From Bryopsis sp. KO-2023 (taxonomy: Eukaryota > Chlorophyta > Ulvophyceae > Bryopsidales > Bryopsidaceae), in assembly GCA_030272585.1 (NCBI GenBank), contig BSYQ01000012.1, positions 1,240,001 through 1,304,000 of the forward strand: a stretch of DNA of 64,000 nt. Direction: 5' to 3'. The first letter of the stretch is position 1, and the number at the start of each line of letters is the position of its first letter. Below, piece after piece: positions 7,802 to 18,056 of this stretch. Below the pieces are notes generated by a model that ran no database searches, was not told where the DNA came from, and saw only the letters and a program-made list of their open reading frames with translations. The position numbers and the translations under genes were made by a program.

Positions 7802-10800
7802 CTATTCTCTTCCTTTCTGCAACTCTTTTCTTTCTTTCTCTTTAAATGAGCGAAGTATATCTGGTGCGTTAACCAGATTAGCTTCAGGTTCCCAGGTAGC
7901 GTCAAGTAGATCGTATCCTTTCCACAGCACTAGGTATTCACGATTGCGTTTACCTCTAGCCCTTAGGATATTTTCGACCTCATATTCTACTTCGCTACCA
8001 ATCAACTCTCCTTCTGGAGGTTGTATCTGCCTACTCGAGGCGTGATAACGCTTGAACTTAGAAACATGAAACACTGGGTGAATGAGCCATGTTTCTGGAA
8101 GTTGAACTCTGTAAGCCACCTTTGATATTTTCTCCACAATTTCAAAGGGACCCACAAATCGACGGCGCAGTTTTGGATTCACTTTGTTCAAAGCAGCTAA
8201 CGGAATAAAACGGCTTTTTATCAGGACTTTATCTCCTTTCTCAAAAGCAATATCTTTTCTCTTCTTGTTTGCACTTACACACATTCTGTGTTGTGCTCTT
8301 AAATAGTATGCTTTTGCGGTATCCAAGTCCTGTGCCATCCGTGCTACCATAGTCTTAACTGCTTCCACTTGAAATTGTGTTGCCGTCCCACCAATATTTG
8401 GTGTTTCTGGATGGTATCCATACATCAAGTATGCAGGTGCGTACCATGTGCTCGCATTCATTGCATTGTTTGCTGCAAACTCTGCTGTAGGTAAATACTC
8501 AACCCACTTATGGGGATACCTCTCAGCATATGGCCTTAGAAAATTTTCCAGAGTACGTATGGTAACCTCACTCTGTCCATCTGTCTGAGGGTGGCAAGCT
8601 GTACTCATACAAATCTCTGTACCCAGAGCTTTAAAAAGCGTCTGCCAGAACTTGCTGGTAAAGCGAGGGTCTCTATCAGACACAATCACTTTAGGTAGGC
8701 CATGGTTGCGGTAAACATGTTCGATGAAAAGCTGGGCGTAGCCTGCAGCGGTAATCACGTTAGTACATGGGGCGAAATGTACAAACTTGGTAAGTCTATC
8801 GACAAAGACAGCTATAGCACTAAACCCATTGGATGCTGGTAAGTCTGTCACCAAGTCAGTTGTAATTTGCTCCCACTTCCGCTCAGGTATTGGTAGGGGT
8901 TGAAGTAAGCCCATAGGCTTCTGTGTGTCAGCCTTTATTTGTTGGCACACAGGGCATTCACCCACAAATGCCTTCAACTCATTCATCCACCCCTTCCACC
9001 AATAACGCCGCGCTAGGATCTCTCCTGTTCGCGCTGGTCCTGTATGGCCCGCTGAAGGTGTTTCGTGATATTCCTTCATAATTTTATTGCGCTGGCCTTT
9101 AGGAACCACAACTTTCTCGACTAATCCTCTTTTTGGCACCGTCCAGAGTATTCCCTCTCTAAGGAAATATCCCTCAACTTCCTCACCACTCTCAAGCTTT
9201 CGCAATATCTTTACCAAGGAGTTATCATCTTGGAGGGCTTGTTTCCACTCGTCTTGGCTTGCTTGATGCACTTTCCAAGTGGAATTGTTCATCGCAGTTT
9301 CCACGGGCTTAGCAACACTGCGGGAGAGAGCATCTGCTAACACATTAGCCTTGCCTTTTATATAGGAGATCTTGGGGTTGATCGAAGTCAAGTACCCCGC
9401 CTCAAGCCACCTTGCTTGGGTTCTGGAAAGGTTCCTCTTCGACATAATATGCGTCAGAGGTTGGTGGTCAGTGAACACTGTTACTCCACCCGCACAACCT
9501 TCTAGATAATGTCTCCACTGCACCATCGCATGACATATTCCACACAACTCTTTATCATATGGTGCATAGTTAAGCTCGGCAGGCTTAAATCGACGTGAGA
9601 GGTAAGCTATGGGTTGCAAACCTTCTCCGTGATCTTGTGTTAACACGGCACTGATGGCCTCATTCGACGCATCAGTGATCACAGTGTAAGGCAGTGACGC
9701 ATCTGGGAAAAAAAGGACGGGAGCTTGACTTAAACGCTTTTTCAATTCATTGAATGCGCCACGCTCTACTTGTCCCCATCTCCAGGGATGGTCTTTTTTC
9801 ACTAAGTCATGGAGTGGTCCAGCAATATGTGCAAACTGGGGAATGAATTTCCTGTAGTATGAAACCATTCCAAGGAAACTACGTACATCGCTAACACTCT
9901 GTAGTTCCTTTCACTCCTTCACTGCCTTCACTTTTTGTTCCTGTGGTTTTAACCCACTTCCGCTAATGCGGTAGCCAAGATAGTCTACTGTTGCGACAGC
10001 CAGCTCACTTTTGCTTGCCTTAGCAAAAAGCTGATATTCTGCTAGTCGCGCCAGGACTTTATCCAAGTGTTCGGCATGCTGTTCCATGTTTTCAGAGAAG
10101 ATGAGTATGTCATCAATAAAGACAACAACAAAATCATCTAAAAACTCTGCGAGTAGGTCTTGCACTAGAGTTTGGAATTGCGCTGGGCAATTAGTTAGCC
10201 CGAAAGGCGCTACCAAAAACTCAAAGTGACCGTATCTCGTGCGGAACGCTGTTTTATCTGTATCAGATGGCCTTACTGGAAATTGCCAGTAGCCGGATCG
10301 CAGATCTAACTTGGAGAACACTTTGGCTTTATACACTCTATCCATTAACTTTTCTGGCAGGGGTAAAGGATATCGGTTTTTCATCGTCACCTTATTAATC
10401 CACCTGTAATCCACACACATCCTTAACTTAAGGACCTTAAGCCTCCATCCTTCTTCGGTACAAACAGGATTGGCGCGCCCCAAGGGGACTCGGATGGTTT
10501 GATTTTCTTCTGTTCCAGAAGGTAGTCCACTTGTGCTTTCACTTCATCCAGCTCTGCTGGTGAAAGCTTGTATATCGGACGATGGATAGGTGTTGGATCC
10601 TCCAGGTCTATCTTAAACTCATGACCTTTTCTCTTCAGAGGGATCCCTGGGGGTAAATCACGAGGAAACACCCACGGTGTTTTTCAACCACCTTTGTAAT
10701 TGCGGCAGGTGTATCTGAACGAATAAGTTTGCCAATCTCATCCTCAGTGTTGAATGGCTGTGTTCGCTCTATTGCGTCAGGCAATTCATGTTGGCCTAAA

Positions 10801-11085
10801 GTTTTCTCTTCAGACTCTTGAACTACAACCATGAATGCTGTCTCTGTTTTGAGATGACGCATCATTCTCTTGGCAGAACACTCAGTCACTGGCACTTTCT
10901 GCAGTATCGACTGTACTTTTCGTTCAGGTTCAATACTCTCTTGGGTTGGATGACGCAACGGGAGATGAAACACTTGGCTGTTTTTGCAAACTGAAATCTC
11001 GTTCTGCTGAAAGTCTATGCGGGGGTTCTCTTTCTGCAACCAAGGCATGCCCAATATTAAGTCATAGCCGAGGTCTGGAAACAAA
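7802..11085 (-). pseudogene. Element A Pol, C-terminal part (PR end, RT, RNase H, integrase, chromodomain)
   Basis: Continuation of A Pol beyond the B insertion, closely similar to G Pol. It covers the end of the protease domain, RT with FIDDIL, RNase H (VITDAS), integrase HHCC (H..H..C..C near HETPSAGH and CPVCQQ) and D,D,E regions, GPF/GPY motif and a C-terminal chromodomain (EYLVLWKGYDLLDATWEP). Lesions relative to G: a frame change near 10670; a short duplication that shifts frame near 10430-10445; TGG to TGA at 9908-9910. Some conserved residues are changed (for example Tyr to Cys in the HPQTDGQ region). It is not functional. Confidence 0.88.
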
Positions 11086-11090
11086 TCCGC

Positions 11091-11264
11091 TGTTAGGTCC
11101 CTGTAGGTTTTAGTGAGTCGTTGCTGGAGTTGAGACTGGGGTCACACACTTTCACAAACCAGAGAATTAATTTTACAAGTGTTCTCTCTGAACTTAACCC
11201 CCTAGAACCCGTACTAACCCGTACTACACACTCGTACTGCAAAATGAGTGCGATCAACGTATCA
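11091..11264 (-). repeat. Element B 3' LTR
   Basis: 174 bp. On the minus strand it runs TGATACG...CCTAACA. Matches 27147-27320 at 173 of 174 positions by eye. Confidence 0.92.
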
Positions 11265-11303
11265 ACTACTCCCCCCCCCCCCCCCCAAAGGGTGTCCACA
11301 CCC
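11265..11303 (-). promoter_or_regulatory. Element B polypurine tract and upstream palindrome
   Basis: A run of about 17 C on the plus strand (poly-G on the element strand) ends 6 bases from the LTR. The arms GGGTGT and ACACCC (11290-11303) lie just upstream in element sense. The same arrangement is found in D and F. Confidence 0.7.
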
Positions 11304-13200
11304 GTAGAAGAACCCAAAAAGAAAGAAAAAGAAAAGAAAAGAAAAGAAAAGAAAACCCCCAAGGAAAAACTGTCAGCCGGGATCCAAGCTCCTTGACACC
11401 GGTTGTCGAGGGGAAGGCTGCGGATTTGACCCGACACACCTGACATGGTAAGGTGAGCTGATCAGTGGTGTCCGGGGATGGAAGCGATGGGAGCGGAAGG
11501 AAATCCTCCGCACGTTTCCCGAGGCGAAGATGCTCCGCGGTCATATCGAGCGGCCGGATACTTTTATCCGCGAGCCACCGATTGATGACCCGATCCATTA
11601 CATGATGATGGGGCCAGTGTGTAGGGCAAACGTAGTGTGCCCCACAACTGGTTTTTACCCCGACACCATGTTGCGTTCCCGCGCAGTAATAGCACTTCGT
11701 TCCCGCGAGTGCTGGATCGTGCGTGCCTTTGATCTTTTTGAGCGCTGCACGCAACTCTTTCGCGTCCTTCGCGCGTGTGCGTTTCTTCCCCCGCTTGGTG
11801 CTTTTCTCCGCGCCCTTTTTCTCCGCGCCCTTTTTTTCCGCTTCCTTCACTTTTTCCGCATCCGCCTGAGTCGACGGCTCCCCTTTCTTGGTTTCGGCGG
11901 TTGTCTTTTTCTCTGCGTCCGCCTTCTTTTGTTTTTCCGCGTCCGCGTGTGTTTTTCCCGCGTCCGCCTTTTGTTTTTCCGCAGCCGCCTTTTTCTCCGC
12001 GTGTGTTTTCTCCGCGTCCGCCTTTTGTTTTTCCGCGGCCGCCTGTTTCTCCGCGGCTGCTTTCTTTTTCTCCGCAAGTGCTTTGAGCATTGCTGCTTTG
12101 ACGAGTGCTTTTGTTTGTGCGTCCTCCGCGCTCAGCGGTGGTTTTGAACCTGTCGGTTCTTCCGCTATGACGTCTTCGTTGTCGTCATCGTCAAGGGAAC
12201 TCTGGGGTGGTTTCGCCAACTGCTTTGAGATATTCTCCGCTGCTCCGTCTATCCGGCTCAACCAGTCGTTCACTTGGTCCAAATTGTGCGCTTTGGTAAG
12301 GTCCACGTTCGTGATGGTGATCTCCTTGACCTTATGCATGTCGACCTGATCTTTTATCCGGCCGTCTCGCACCAACTGCGCCTGCGCCTTCGCGGTGTCC
12401 AGCCGTACTCCCACGAGTCCGTGTGAGAAGCTCGCGAGTGACTGCGGGATGTCCATGAGGTTGGCCCGAAGCCGGTTGACCTCAACTTTGGACGCGACGA
12501 GTTCTGACATCAACACACGGGCGGTCGTGCTGCTGCAGAAATCGTCTCCCTTTTCCGCCTTGGCGAGAGCGGCTTTTGTGGCTGCCAACTCTTTTTGGAC
12601 CGTGACGAGGTGCCGATAGCGTTTCTCCGCCTCGCTGATGAGCTGCTTGTTTTCCTTGTGATACCATTCGGTATCCGCCTGAGCTTTGGTGGCTGTTTTC
12701 CGGGAGAGGGCCAGATCGGTGGTCAGCTGGGTGATTTCCTTTGCTTTCGCGGAAATTTCTTGATTCCGCGCGGAAATGGTTTGATCCTTTGCGGAATTTT
12801 CTTCCTCTTTCGCGGATAACTCTCTTTTGATGGTCTTGAGTTCCGCTTCCGCACCGCGGGCTTTCACTTGAGCATCACTCAACTGCTGTTGAAGAGCCCG
12901 GTATCGATTTGTCCAATCCGCCTCCAGCTTAGTTTTTTCCGCCGCCCTTTCCTCTTTTGTTTCCCGGAGTTCCGCCGCCAGCTCACAGATTTCCGCCTCC
13001 TGCTCATCTCTTTTTGTCACACCCTCCTGAAGCTTCTTGTGTAACCTTTCGTAATCCGCCGCCACATTTGCATGTGATTCCACCGCCTCAGTTCCAGATT
13101 CTAAGGCTTCCGCGAGCTCCGTTTCCAAGGCCTCTGCCTTTGCTTTCCACTCATCCCTCTGCTGACGGAGTCGCTCCAAATGCTCGGATGTTCCAGACAT
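11266..13200 (-). CDS. Element B ORF3: coiled-coil protein with RING-like C-terminal Cys/His module
   Basis: 644 aa, ATG at 13200, in a separate frame 321 bp after the Pol stop. Residues ~1-240 are a heptad-like Glu/Lys/Ala-rich coiled coil. A Ser/Asp linker and an extraordinary AAAEKQKADAEKK repeat tract (about residues 375-460) with basic KRGKKRTRAK follow. Then comes a Cys/His module: CYYC - x12 - C-x2-H-x2-C-x2-H-W - about 58 residues - CQVC (11432-11694). The last residues run hydrophobic through the T-rich 3' region and the poly-G tract, stopping two bases before the LTR, so the biological C-terminus may be noncanonical. Function unknown. Homologous in plan to ORF3 of D and G. A TATA-like TATAAA is at 13313-13318, about 113 bp upstream. 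The RING-like reading is inference from Cys/His spacing. Confidence 0.8.
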   Translation of the reverse strand: MSGTSEHLERLRQQRDEWKAKAEALETELAEALESGTEAVESHANVAADYERLHKKLQEGVTKRDEQEAEICELAAELRETKEERAAEKTKLEADWTNRYRALQQQLSDAQVKARGAEAELKTIKRELSAKEEENSAKDQTISARNQEISAKAKEITQLTTDLALSRKTATKAQADTEWYHKENKQLISEAEKRYRHLVTVQKELAATKAALAKAEKGDDFCSSTTARVLMSELVASKVEVNRLRANLMDIPQSLASFSHGLVGVRLDTAKAQAQLVRDGRIKDQVDMHKVKEITITNVDLTKAHNLDQVNDWLSRIDGAAENISKQLAKPPQSSLDDDDNEDVIAEEPTGSKPPLSAEDAQTKALVKAAMLKALAEKKKAAAEKQAAAEKQKADAEKTHAEKKAAAEKQKADAGKTHADAEKQKKADAEKKTTAETKKGEPSTQADAEKVKEAEKKGAEKKGAEKSTKRGKKRTRAKDAKELRAALKKIKGTHDPALAGTKCYYCAGTQHGVGVKTSCGAHYVCPTHWPHHHVMDRVINRWLADKSIRPLDMTAEHLRLGKRAEDFLPLPSLPSPDTTDQLTLPCQVCRVKSAAFPSTTGVKELGSRLTVFPWGFSFLFFSFLFLSFWVLLRVWTPFGGGGGE

Positions 13201-13521
13201 TTTTATGCAAATGCTTTTAATGTTTTGCTCTGGTGGCGGTTGCTTCTGAAGGTTCAGTGCGCTCGGCGTAAACTTTTGACGAAATAGGGCTGGAGGGTTG
13301 CAGCCTAGCTAGTTTATACAAGTGATAGAGTCACTCACTTGTCACTGATGGAAGACTTCCTCTATTGAGTGTCGTCTCATCCAAGGTTCTAGCCCGCTTT
13401 GATATTACCCTCGCTATCTTGACTCAGCTCTCTGTAGCTCGCTCTTAGATGTATTTGATTATGGGTGAACTGATACCAACACATCAACCATCGTTCCCTT
13501 CCCCATATCAACCTGTATCAT
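13201..13521 (-). promoter_or_regulatory. Element B pol-ORF3 spacer with TATA-like box
   Basis: 321-bp noncoding spacer. On the minus strand TTGTATAAACTAGC (13308-13321) sits about 113 bp before the ORF3 ATG. The similar position in G and A suggests an internal promoter. Not tested. Confidence 0.45.
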
Positions 13522-16500
13522 CTAAAGAGGTTGTTTCCGCCGCCTTGTCCGCCTTTCTTCCCGCTTAGAGCGGATTTCCTCTTTGGTCGGCAAGCGCGTG
13601 CGGTTTTTGAGATACTCTGCCAAGATATCGCTGGCATTGGCCAGGTGGGCTTCTGGCTCCCAGGTGGCTTCCATCAAATCATAGCCCTTCCACAGAATCA
13701 AGTACTCCCGACGGTTGGGTGTGCCTCGATCCCGCAGAATACGCTCGACCTCATATTCAATGGCGCCATCCACCAACTCCCCTTCGGGAGGTTCCACCTC
13801 CCGCTCATCATCTTCTGACAAGCGGTTGTATGCCTTCAGCTTGGAGACATGGAAGGTAGAATGAATAGTCCAATGGGGTGGTAGTTGCAGGCGATAAGCG
13901 ACTGTGGATATCGCTTTGTCCACTTTGAATGGCCCGACAAACCTCCGGCGGATTTTTGGTGGGATCTTTTGCAAGGATTGCAGCGGAATAAATGTACTCC
14001 GCACCAAAACTTCATCCCCTTCTTTGAAGATTACTTCCCGCCGCCGTTTGTTCGCTTGGACACACATCCGCTCTTGTGCGGTTGCATACTGCTGCTTTGC
14101 CTGCTGCAGTTGCTCGTCCATTCGTTTCACCATTTCGGTTGCCATTTCGGACTCTTCTTTCGCCGTTAACTTTTTCTGCACGGTAATTTGTCCCATATGC
14201 TGCCCATACAACAAGTGTGCTGGGGCATAGCCGGTTGACACATTGCGGGAGTTGTTGGCAGCAAATTCCGCTGTCGCCAAGAAATCAACCCAGCGGTCTG
14301 GATACCGCTCCACATAAGGCCGCAAAAAGTCTTCCAACACCCGAATAGTAACCTCTGACTGCCCATCTGTTTGTGGGTGGTAGGCTGTGCTCATTCGGAG
14401 TTGGGTTCCCAGAAGTGAAAATAAAGACCGCCAGAAGGAACTTGTGAATCTGGGGTCTCGATCGGAAATTATCACTTTGGGGAGGCCGTAGTGTTTGTAT
14501 ATTTTGTCCACAAACAACTTAGCATATTCCGGGGCGGTTATTTCCTTAGTGCAGGGTGCGAAGCGAACGTACTTGGTTAACCGATCAACAAATACCGCGA
14601 TGGCGGTGAAACCACGTGACTTTGGTAAATCAGTCACGAGGTCAGTGGTGATCTGTTCCCACTTTGTTGTCGGTATTGGGAGTGGATGCAGAAGCCCTTT
14701 CTGCTTCGTCGTATCAGCTTTTGTCCGCTGACAGACAGGGCATGTCCGCACGTATGCTTGGACATCCTTTCCAACTCCTTTCCACCAGTAGTATCGCTGT
14801 AGCACATCCAATGTCCGGGCGGCACCTGCGTGACCAGCGCTCGGAACATCATGGAACTCCCCCATAACCTTTTTCCGGTATCCATTTGGAACCACTAGTA
14901 CTTTGTCTGAGGTGGGAGTTGCTTGATAGTACAACCAGCCATCCTCGAACGAAAGTTTCGTGGGTTTACCCGCTTGAATTTTCGTGACTTCCGCCTGCAG
15001 TTTTTGATCTGCTGCAATAGCGGTTTTCCATGCATCCGCTTCATCCACCACCCAGGCGGACAAAGCATGAATTTGATCCTGTGAATCAGGAAGGCTTCGG
15101 GATAACGCATCCGCCAGTACATTGGCTTTACCAGGCACATAGACGATTTTTGGATCGATGGAATCAAAATACCCTGACGTATACCATCGGGATTGTGTCC
15201 GCGACATTTTAGCTTGGGTCATGAAGTGGGTTATCGGCTGATGGTCTGTCATAACCGTAACCTCCCCAGGCGCTCCTTCGAGGTAATGCCGCCATTGGCT
15301 GAGCGCATATGCTACAGCCCCCAGCTCCCGCTCATATGCGGAATATCGTGTCTCAGCTGGTTTTAATCGTCTTGAAAGGTAGGCTATTGGCTGTAGCCCC
15401 TTTCCATGGTCCTGACACAGAACTGCTCCATATGCAGTTCCTGATGCGTCCGTTATTACGGTGTACCTAAGAAGCGGATCGGGTAGGAGAAGTATGGGGG
15501 TGCGGGTGATCTTTTGCTTGAGTTTGCTGAAGGCTTCGCGCTGAATAGGCCCCCATGTCCACACATGATTCTTTTTGATCAGATCATGTAAGGGTCCTGC
15601 AATCCGCGCAAACTCTGGTATAAACTTACGATAGTAAGATACCATGCCCAGAAAACTTCGCACATCCCCAACTGAGCTCAACTCCTTCCATTCTTGAATA
15701 GCCCGCACTTTATCACTCATTGGTTGCAGGCCTTTCCCTGACAAATGATATCCCAGATAATCGGTCTCGCTGACCCCCACTTCACACTTGCTCGCTTTCG
15801 CGTAGAGCTTGTGTTTGTGTAACCGCTCGAATACCTGTTTCAAATGATCGACATGTTCTTCCACTGAATTGGAAAACACCAGAATGTCATCAATGAACAC
15901 AACCACAAAGTGGTCCAAAAACTCCCCCAACAAATCCTGCACCATAGTTTGAAACTGGGCCGGACAGTTGGACATTCCGAAGGGACAAACGAGGAACTCG
16001 AAATGCCCGTATCGTGTGCGGAATGCAGTTTTTGGGGTATCCTTTGGCCGGACTGGAAATTGCCAGTAGCCCGAGCGGAGGTCGATCTTGGTGTAGATCT
16101 TCGCTTTAGCGAGCCGGTCCATTAACTCTTCGGGGAGCGGAAGTGGATAGCGGTTTTTGATGGTGTAGTGGTTGATCCATCTGTAATCAACACACATCCG
16201 CAGTCCGCCGTCTTTCTTAGGGACAAAGAGTATGGGGGCTCCCCAGGGACTCTCTGACGGCCTAATCTTCCGTTGCTCGAGGAGATAATCCACTTGTGTC
16301 CGAACTTCATCCAATTCAGCCGGAGAAAGTTTGTACAGGGGACGGTGGATTGGGCTCATACTCTCATCCTCAAGGTCGATCTTAAATTCATGACCCTTGC
16401 GGACGGGAGGTATGCCAGGTGGGAGATCTTTTGGAAAAATGTGGCTATATTCCTCCACCACAGAGCGGATATCCGGATGCATCTGATCATGCAGCAACTT

Positions 16501-17631
16501 CGGTACCTCCGTCTCTTGTGGTGTGTTGGTGCCCGCTGAAGTTTGAAGGCTATCAACGGTTACCCCTTCATACGGATATTGCATCAAGTGATTGCTATCC
16601 GTGGGGTCAGATTCACGCACCACCACCAAGTAAGCCAAACTATCTGTGGCTTCAGTTTGCTTCTTGATGTAGCGGAATATCTTCTTGTGGGTGATGAGAG
16701 GTGTGGTTTCATTCGCAAGTTGAAGATAATCAGTCGGTCTTTCCTTTACCGGTACTGTTATCCAACCTTGACCTTGGCGAATGTTGATAGTTCCCTGTGC
16801 AAAGTCTATGGACGGGTTATTGGCGATGAGCCACGGTAACCCTAACACGATGTCATATGTGAGATGAGGAAAAACATCCGCAGAAAACTGGGTTTTGTAT
16901 CCGCCCAACTGCATGTTGATGTTTCCGCATCGTTTGTCCACATTGCAAACAGACCCGTTGGCTAACGAAACGGTCTTATTACACGAGGAGAACTCTAACC
17001 CCAAACGATCCACAAGTTTCTGCGCTACATAATTTTCCGTAGCTCCACAGTCCAAATAAGCGGAGATTGAAACTCCCCCTATCCGCCCCTTAAGCTCATA
17101 TCCCATGAACTTAAGGTGGTGATTATTTACCAGCGGGTTAAAACTGTCTTGAAGGTAATCCCCACCTTCAACCCCTGGTTGTTTCTTTCTGTCCGATGCC
17201 CCCCTTGCATCGGCGTCAGACGGAACCCTTGGGCTGGTCCGGTCTAAACTTTTTACACTTCCTTCCGAAGCCTGTTTCTCTCCACAAGGCGGAATAGATT
17301 CCAGGTTGCTATCTCCGGAGGAACTTCCAGAGTCTTCATGTACTGAACCAACACTTTCCGCCAACTCTCTGCCGGAAGTGCTTAGGATGACCGTACTTGA
17401 ATCATCCATCCGCTCTTTGTCACCAAGTTTTGTACTCATCAGCGGATTTTCAGCCCTCTGGGCGGGATTTCTTTTTGACTCTTTCTCGGTCTTTTTATTC
17501 CCCTCTCGTTCTCTTGCTCGTGACTCCCGGAGCTTCTGACGTCTGCGATGTCTATATCTTCGGCGTCTGGCTCTTTTTCTTCTGGCCGCATGGAGTGAAG
17601 TCTCCTCTATGCGGCGTGATCTTTTAGCCAT
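13522..17631 (-). CDS. Element B Pol: protease, RT, RNase H, integrase, chromodomain
   Basis: 1369 aa from the ATG at 17631, which overlaps the end of gag in the -1 frame. An Arg-rich N-terminus (residues ~1-45, RRKRARRRRYRHRRR) is followed by a Ser-rich linker and an aspartic protease with D-C-G (about residue 193, LDCGATENY) and the flap-like ILGLPW. RT spans about 440-620 with FIDDILVF, RNase H has VITDASGTAYGAVL, and integrase has its HHCC zinc site and the D,D,E core (DRDPRFTSSFW, STAYHPQTDGQ). GPF and a C-terminal chromodomain (REYLILWKGYDLMEATWEP) follow. It synthesises cDNA and integrates it; the chromodomain is expected to steer integration to modified histones. Intact. Confidence 0.93.
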   Translation of the reverse strand: MAKRSRRIEETSLHAARRKRARRRRYRHRRRQKLRESRAREREGNKKTEKESKRNPAQRAENPLMSTKLGDKERMDDSSTVILSTSGRELAESVGSVHEDSGSSSGDSNLESIPPCGEKQASEGSVKSLDRTSPRVPSDADARGASDRKKQPGVEGGDYLQDSFNPLVNNHHLKFMGYELKGRIGGVSISAYLDCGATENYVAQKLVDRLGLEFSSCNKTVSLANGSVCNVDKRCGNINMQLGGYKTQFSADVFPHLTYDIVLGLPWLIANNPSIDFAQGTINIRQGQGWITVPVKERPTDYLQLANETTPLITHKKIFRYIKKQTEATDSLAYLVVVRESDPTDSNHLMQYPYEGVTVDSLQTSAGTNTPQETEVPKLLHDQMHPDIRSVVEEYSHIFPKDLPPGIPPVRKGHEFKIDLEDESMSPIHRPLYKLSPAELDEVRTQVDYLLEQRKIRPSESPWGAPILFVPKKDGGLRMCVDYRWINHYTIKNRYPLPLPEELMDRLAKAKIYTKIDLRSGYWQFPVRPKDTPKTAFRTRYGHFEFLVCPFGMSNCPAQFQTMVQDLLGEFLDHFVVVFIDDILVFSNSVEEHVDHLKQVFERLHKHKLYAKASKCEVGVSETDYLGYHLSGKGLQPMSDKVRAIQEWKELSSVGDVRSFLGMVSYYRKFIPEFARIAGPLHDLIKKNHVWTWGPIQREAFSKLKQKITRTPILLLPDPLLRYTVITDASGTAYGAVLCQDHGKGLQPIAYLSRRLKPAETRYSAYERELGAVAYALSQWRHYLEGAPGEVTVMTDHQPITHFMTQAKMSRTQSRWYTSGYFDSIDPKIVYVPGKANVLADALSRSLPDSQDQIHALSAWVVDEADAWKTAIAADQKLQAEVTKIQAGKPTKLSFEDGWLYYQATPTSDKVLVVPNGYRKKVMGEFHDVPSAGHAGAARTLDVLQRYYWWKGVGKDVQAYVRTCPVCQRTKADTTKQKGLLHPLPIPTTKWEQITTDLVTDLPKSRGFTAIAVFVDRLTKYVRFAPCTKEITAPEYAKLFVDKIYKHYGLPKVIISDRDPRFTSSFWRSLFSLLGTQLRMSTAYHPQTDGQSEVTIRVLEDFLRPYVERYPDRWVDFLATAEFAANNSRNVSTGYAPAHLLYGQHMGQITVQKKLTAKEESEMATEMVKRMDEQLQQAKQQYATAQERMCVQANKRRREVIFKEGDEVLVRSTFIPLQSLQKIPPKIRRRFVGPFKVDKAISTVAYRLQLPPHWTIHSTFHVSKLKAYNRLSEDDEREVEPPEGELVDGAIEYEVERILRDRGTPNRREYLILWKGYDLMEATWEPEAHLANASDILAEYLKNRTRLPTKEEIRSKREERRTRRRKQPL

Positions 17632-17674
17632 TTTTGAAAAGTTGGGCCTTTAGGACATTTTCCAAAGCCATGAC

Positions 17675-17910
17675 TGTTACAAAAACCTCCCAGAACCCTC
17701 CCTCGAAGCCTCCTTAACCCATCAAACCCCCACTCATTGATGGGACCCTTGACTAATGTCATTAGGGCGAGGCACCAGGGTTCTTGAGCTATAGGATCTC
17801 CTATTGGGATCCTATGGACCTTAAGCTCTGACTAGGCTATCACTAGTGCCCATAGCTAGTCTGTAGCTCTAGCTAGTGCTTACTAGACATCTCGGTGATC
17901 ACTTGTAACA
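17675..17910 (-). repeat. Element C 3' LTR
   Basis: 236 bp with terminal inverted repeat TGTTAC...GTAACA. Identical by eye to 23504-23739. Confidence 0.95.
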
Positions 17911-17923
17911 GTGCCCCCTCCTT
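17911..17923 (-). promoter_or_regulatory. Element C polypurine tract
   Basis: Minus strand AAGGAGGGGGCAC directly upstream of the 3' LTR start: purine-rich plus-strand primer. Confidence 0.75.
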
Positions 17924-18056
17924 AGATGTGAAGCCGCCTCGGGTTCACTAGGAATCAAATGCATGATAGGCATCATACAAATGATAGTGTCTAGTAGTTA
18001 CACTATTTTAAGAGAGGAGATCATCATCATCCAGTGGCCAACTGTGATATGATGTC

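Noticed and set aside
11266..11400. Transmembrane anchor making B ORF3 an envelope protein
   Set aside because: The hydrophobic run is a read-through of the T-rich 3' region and poly-G tract. D and G ORF3 stop earlier and have no such segment, and there is no signal peptide.
11530..12349. Phe/Leu/Ser-rich and Arg-rich ORFs on the plus strand
   Set aside because: Antisense shadows of the Ala-Glu-Lys repeat of B ORF3.
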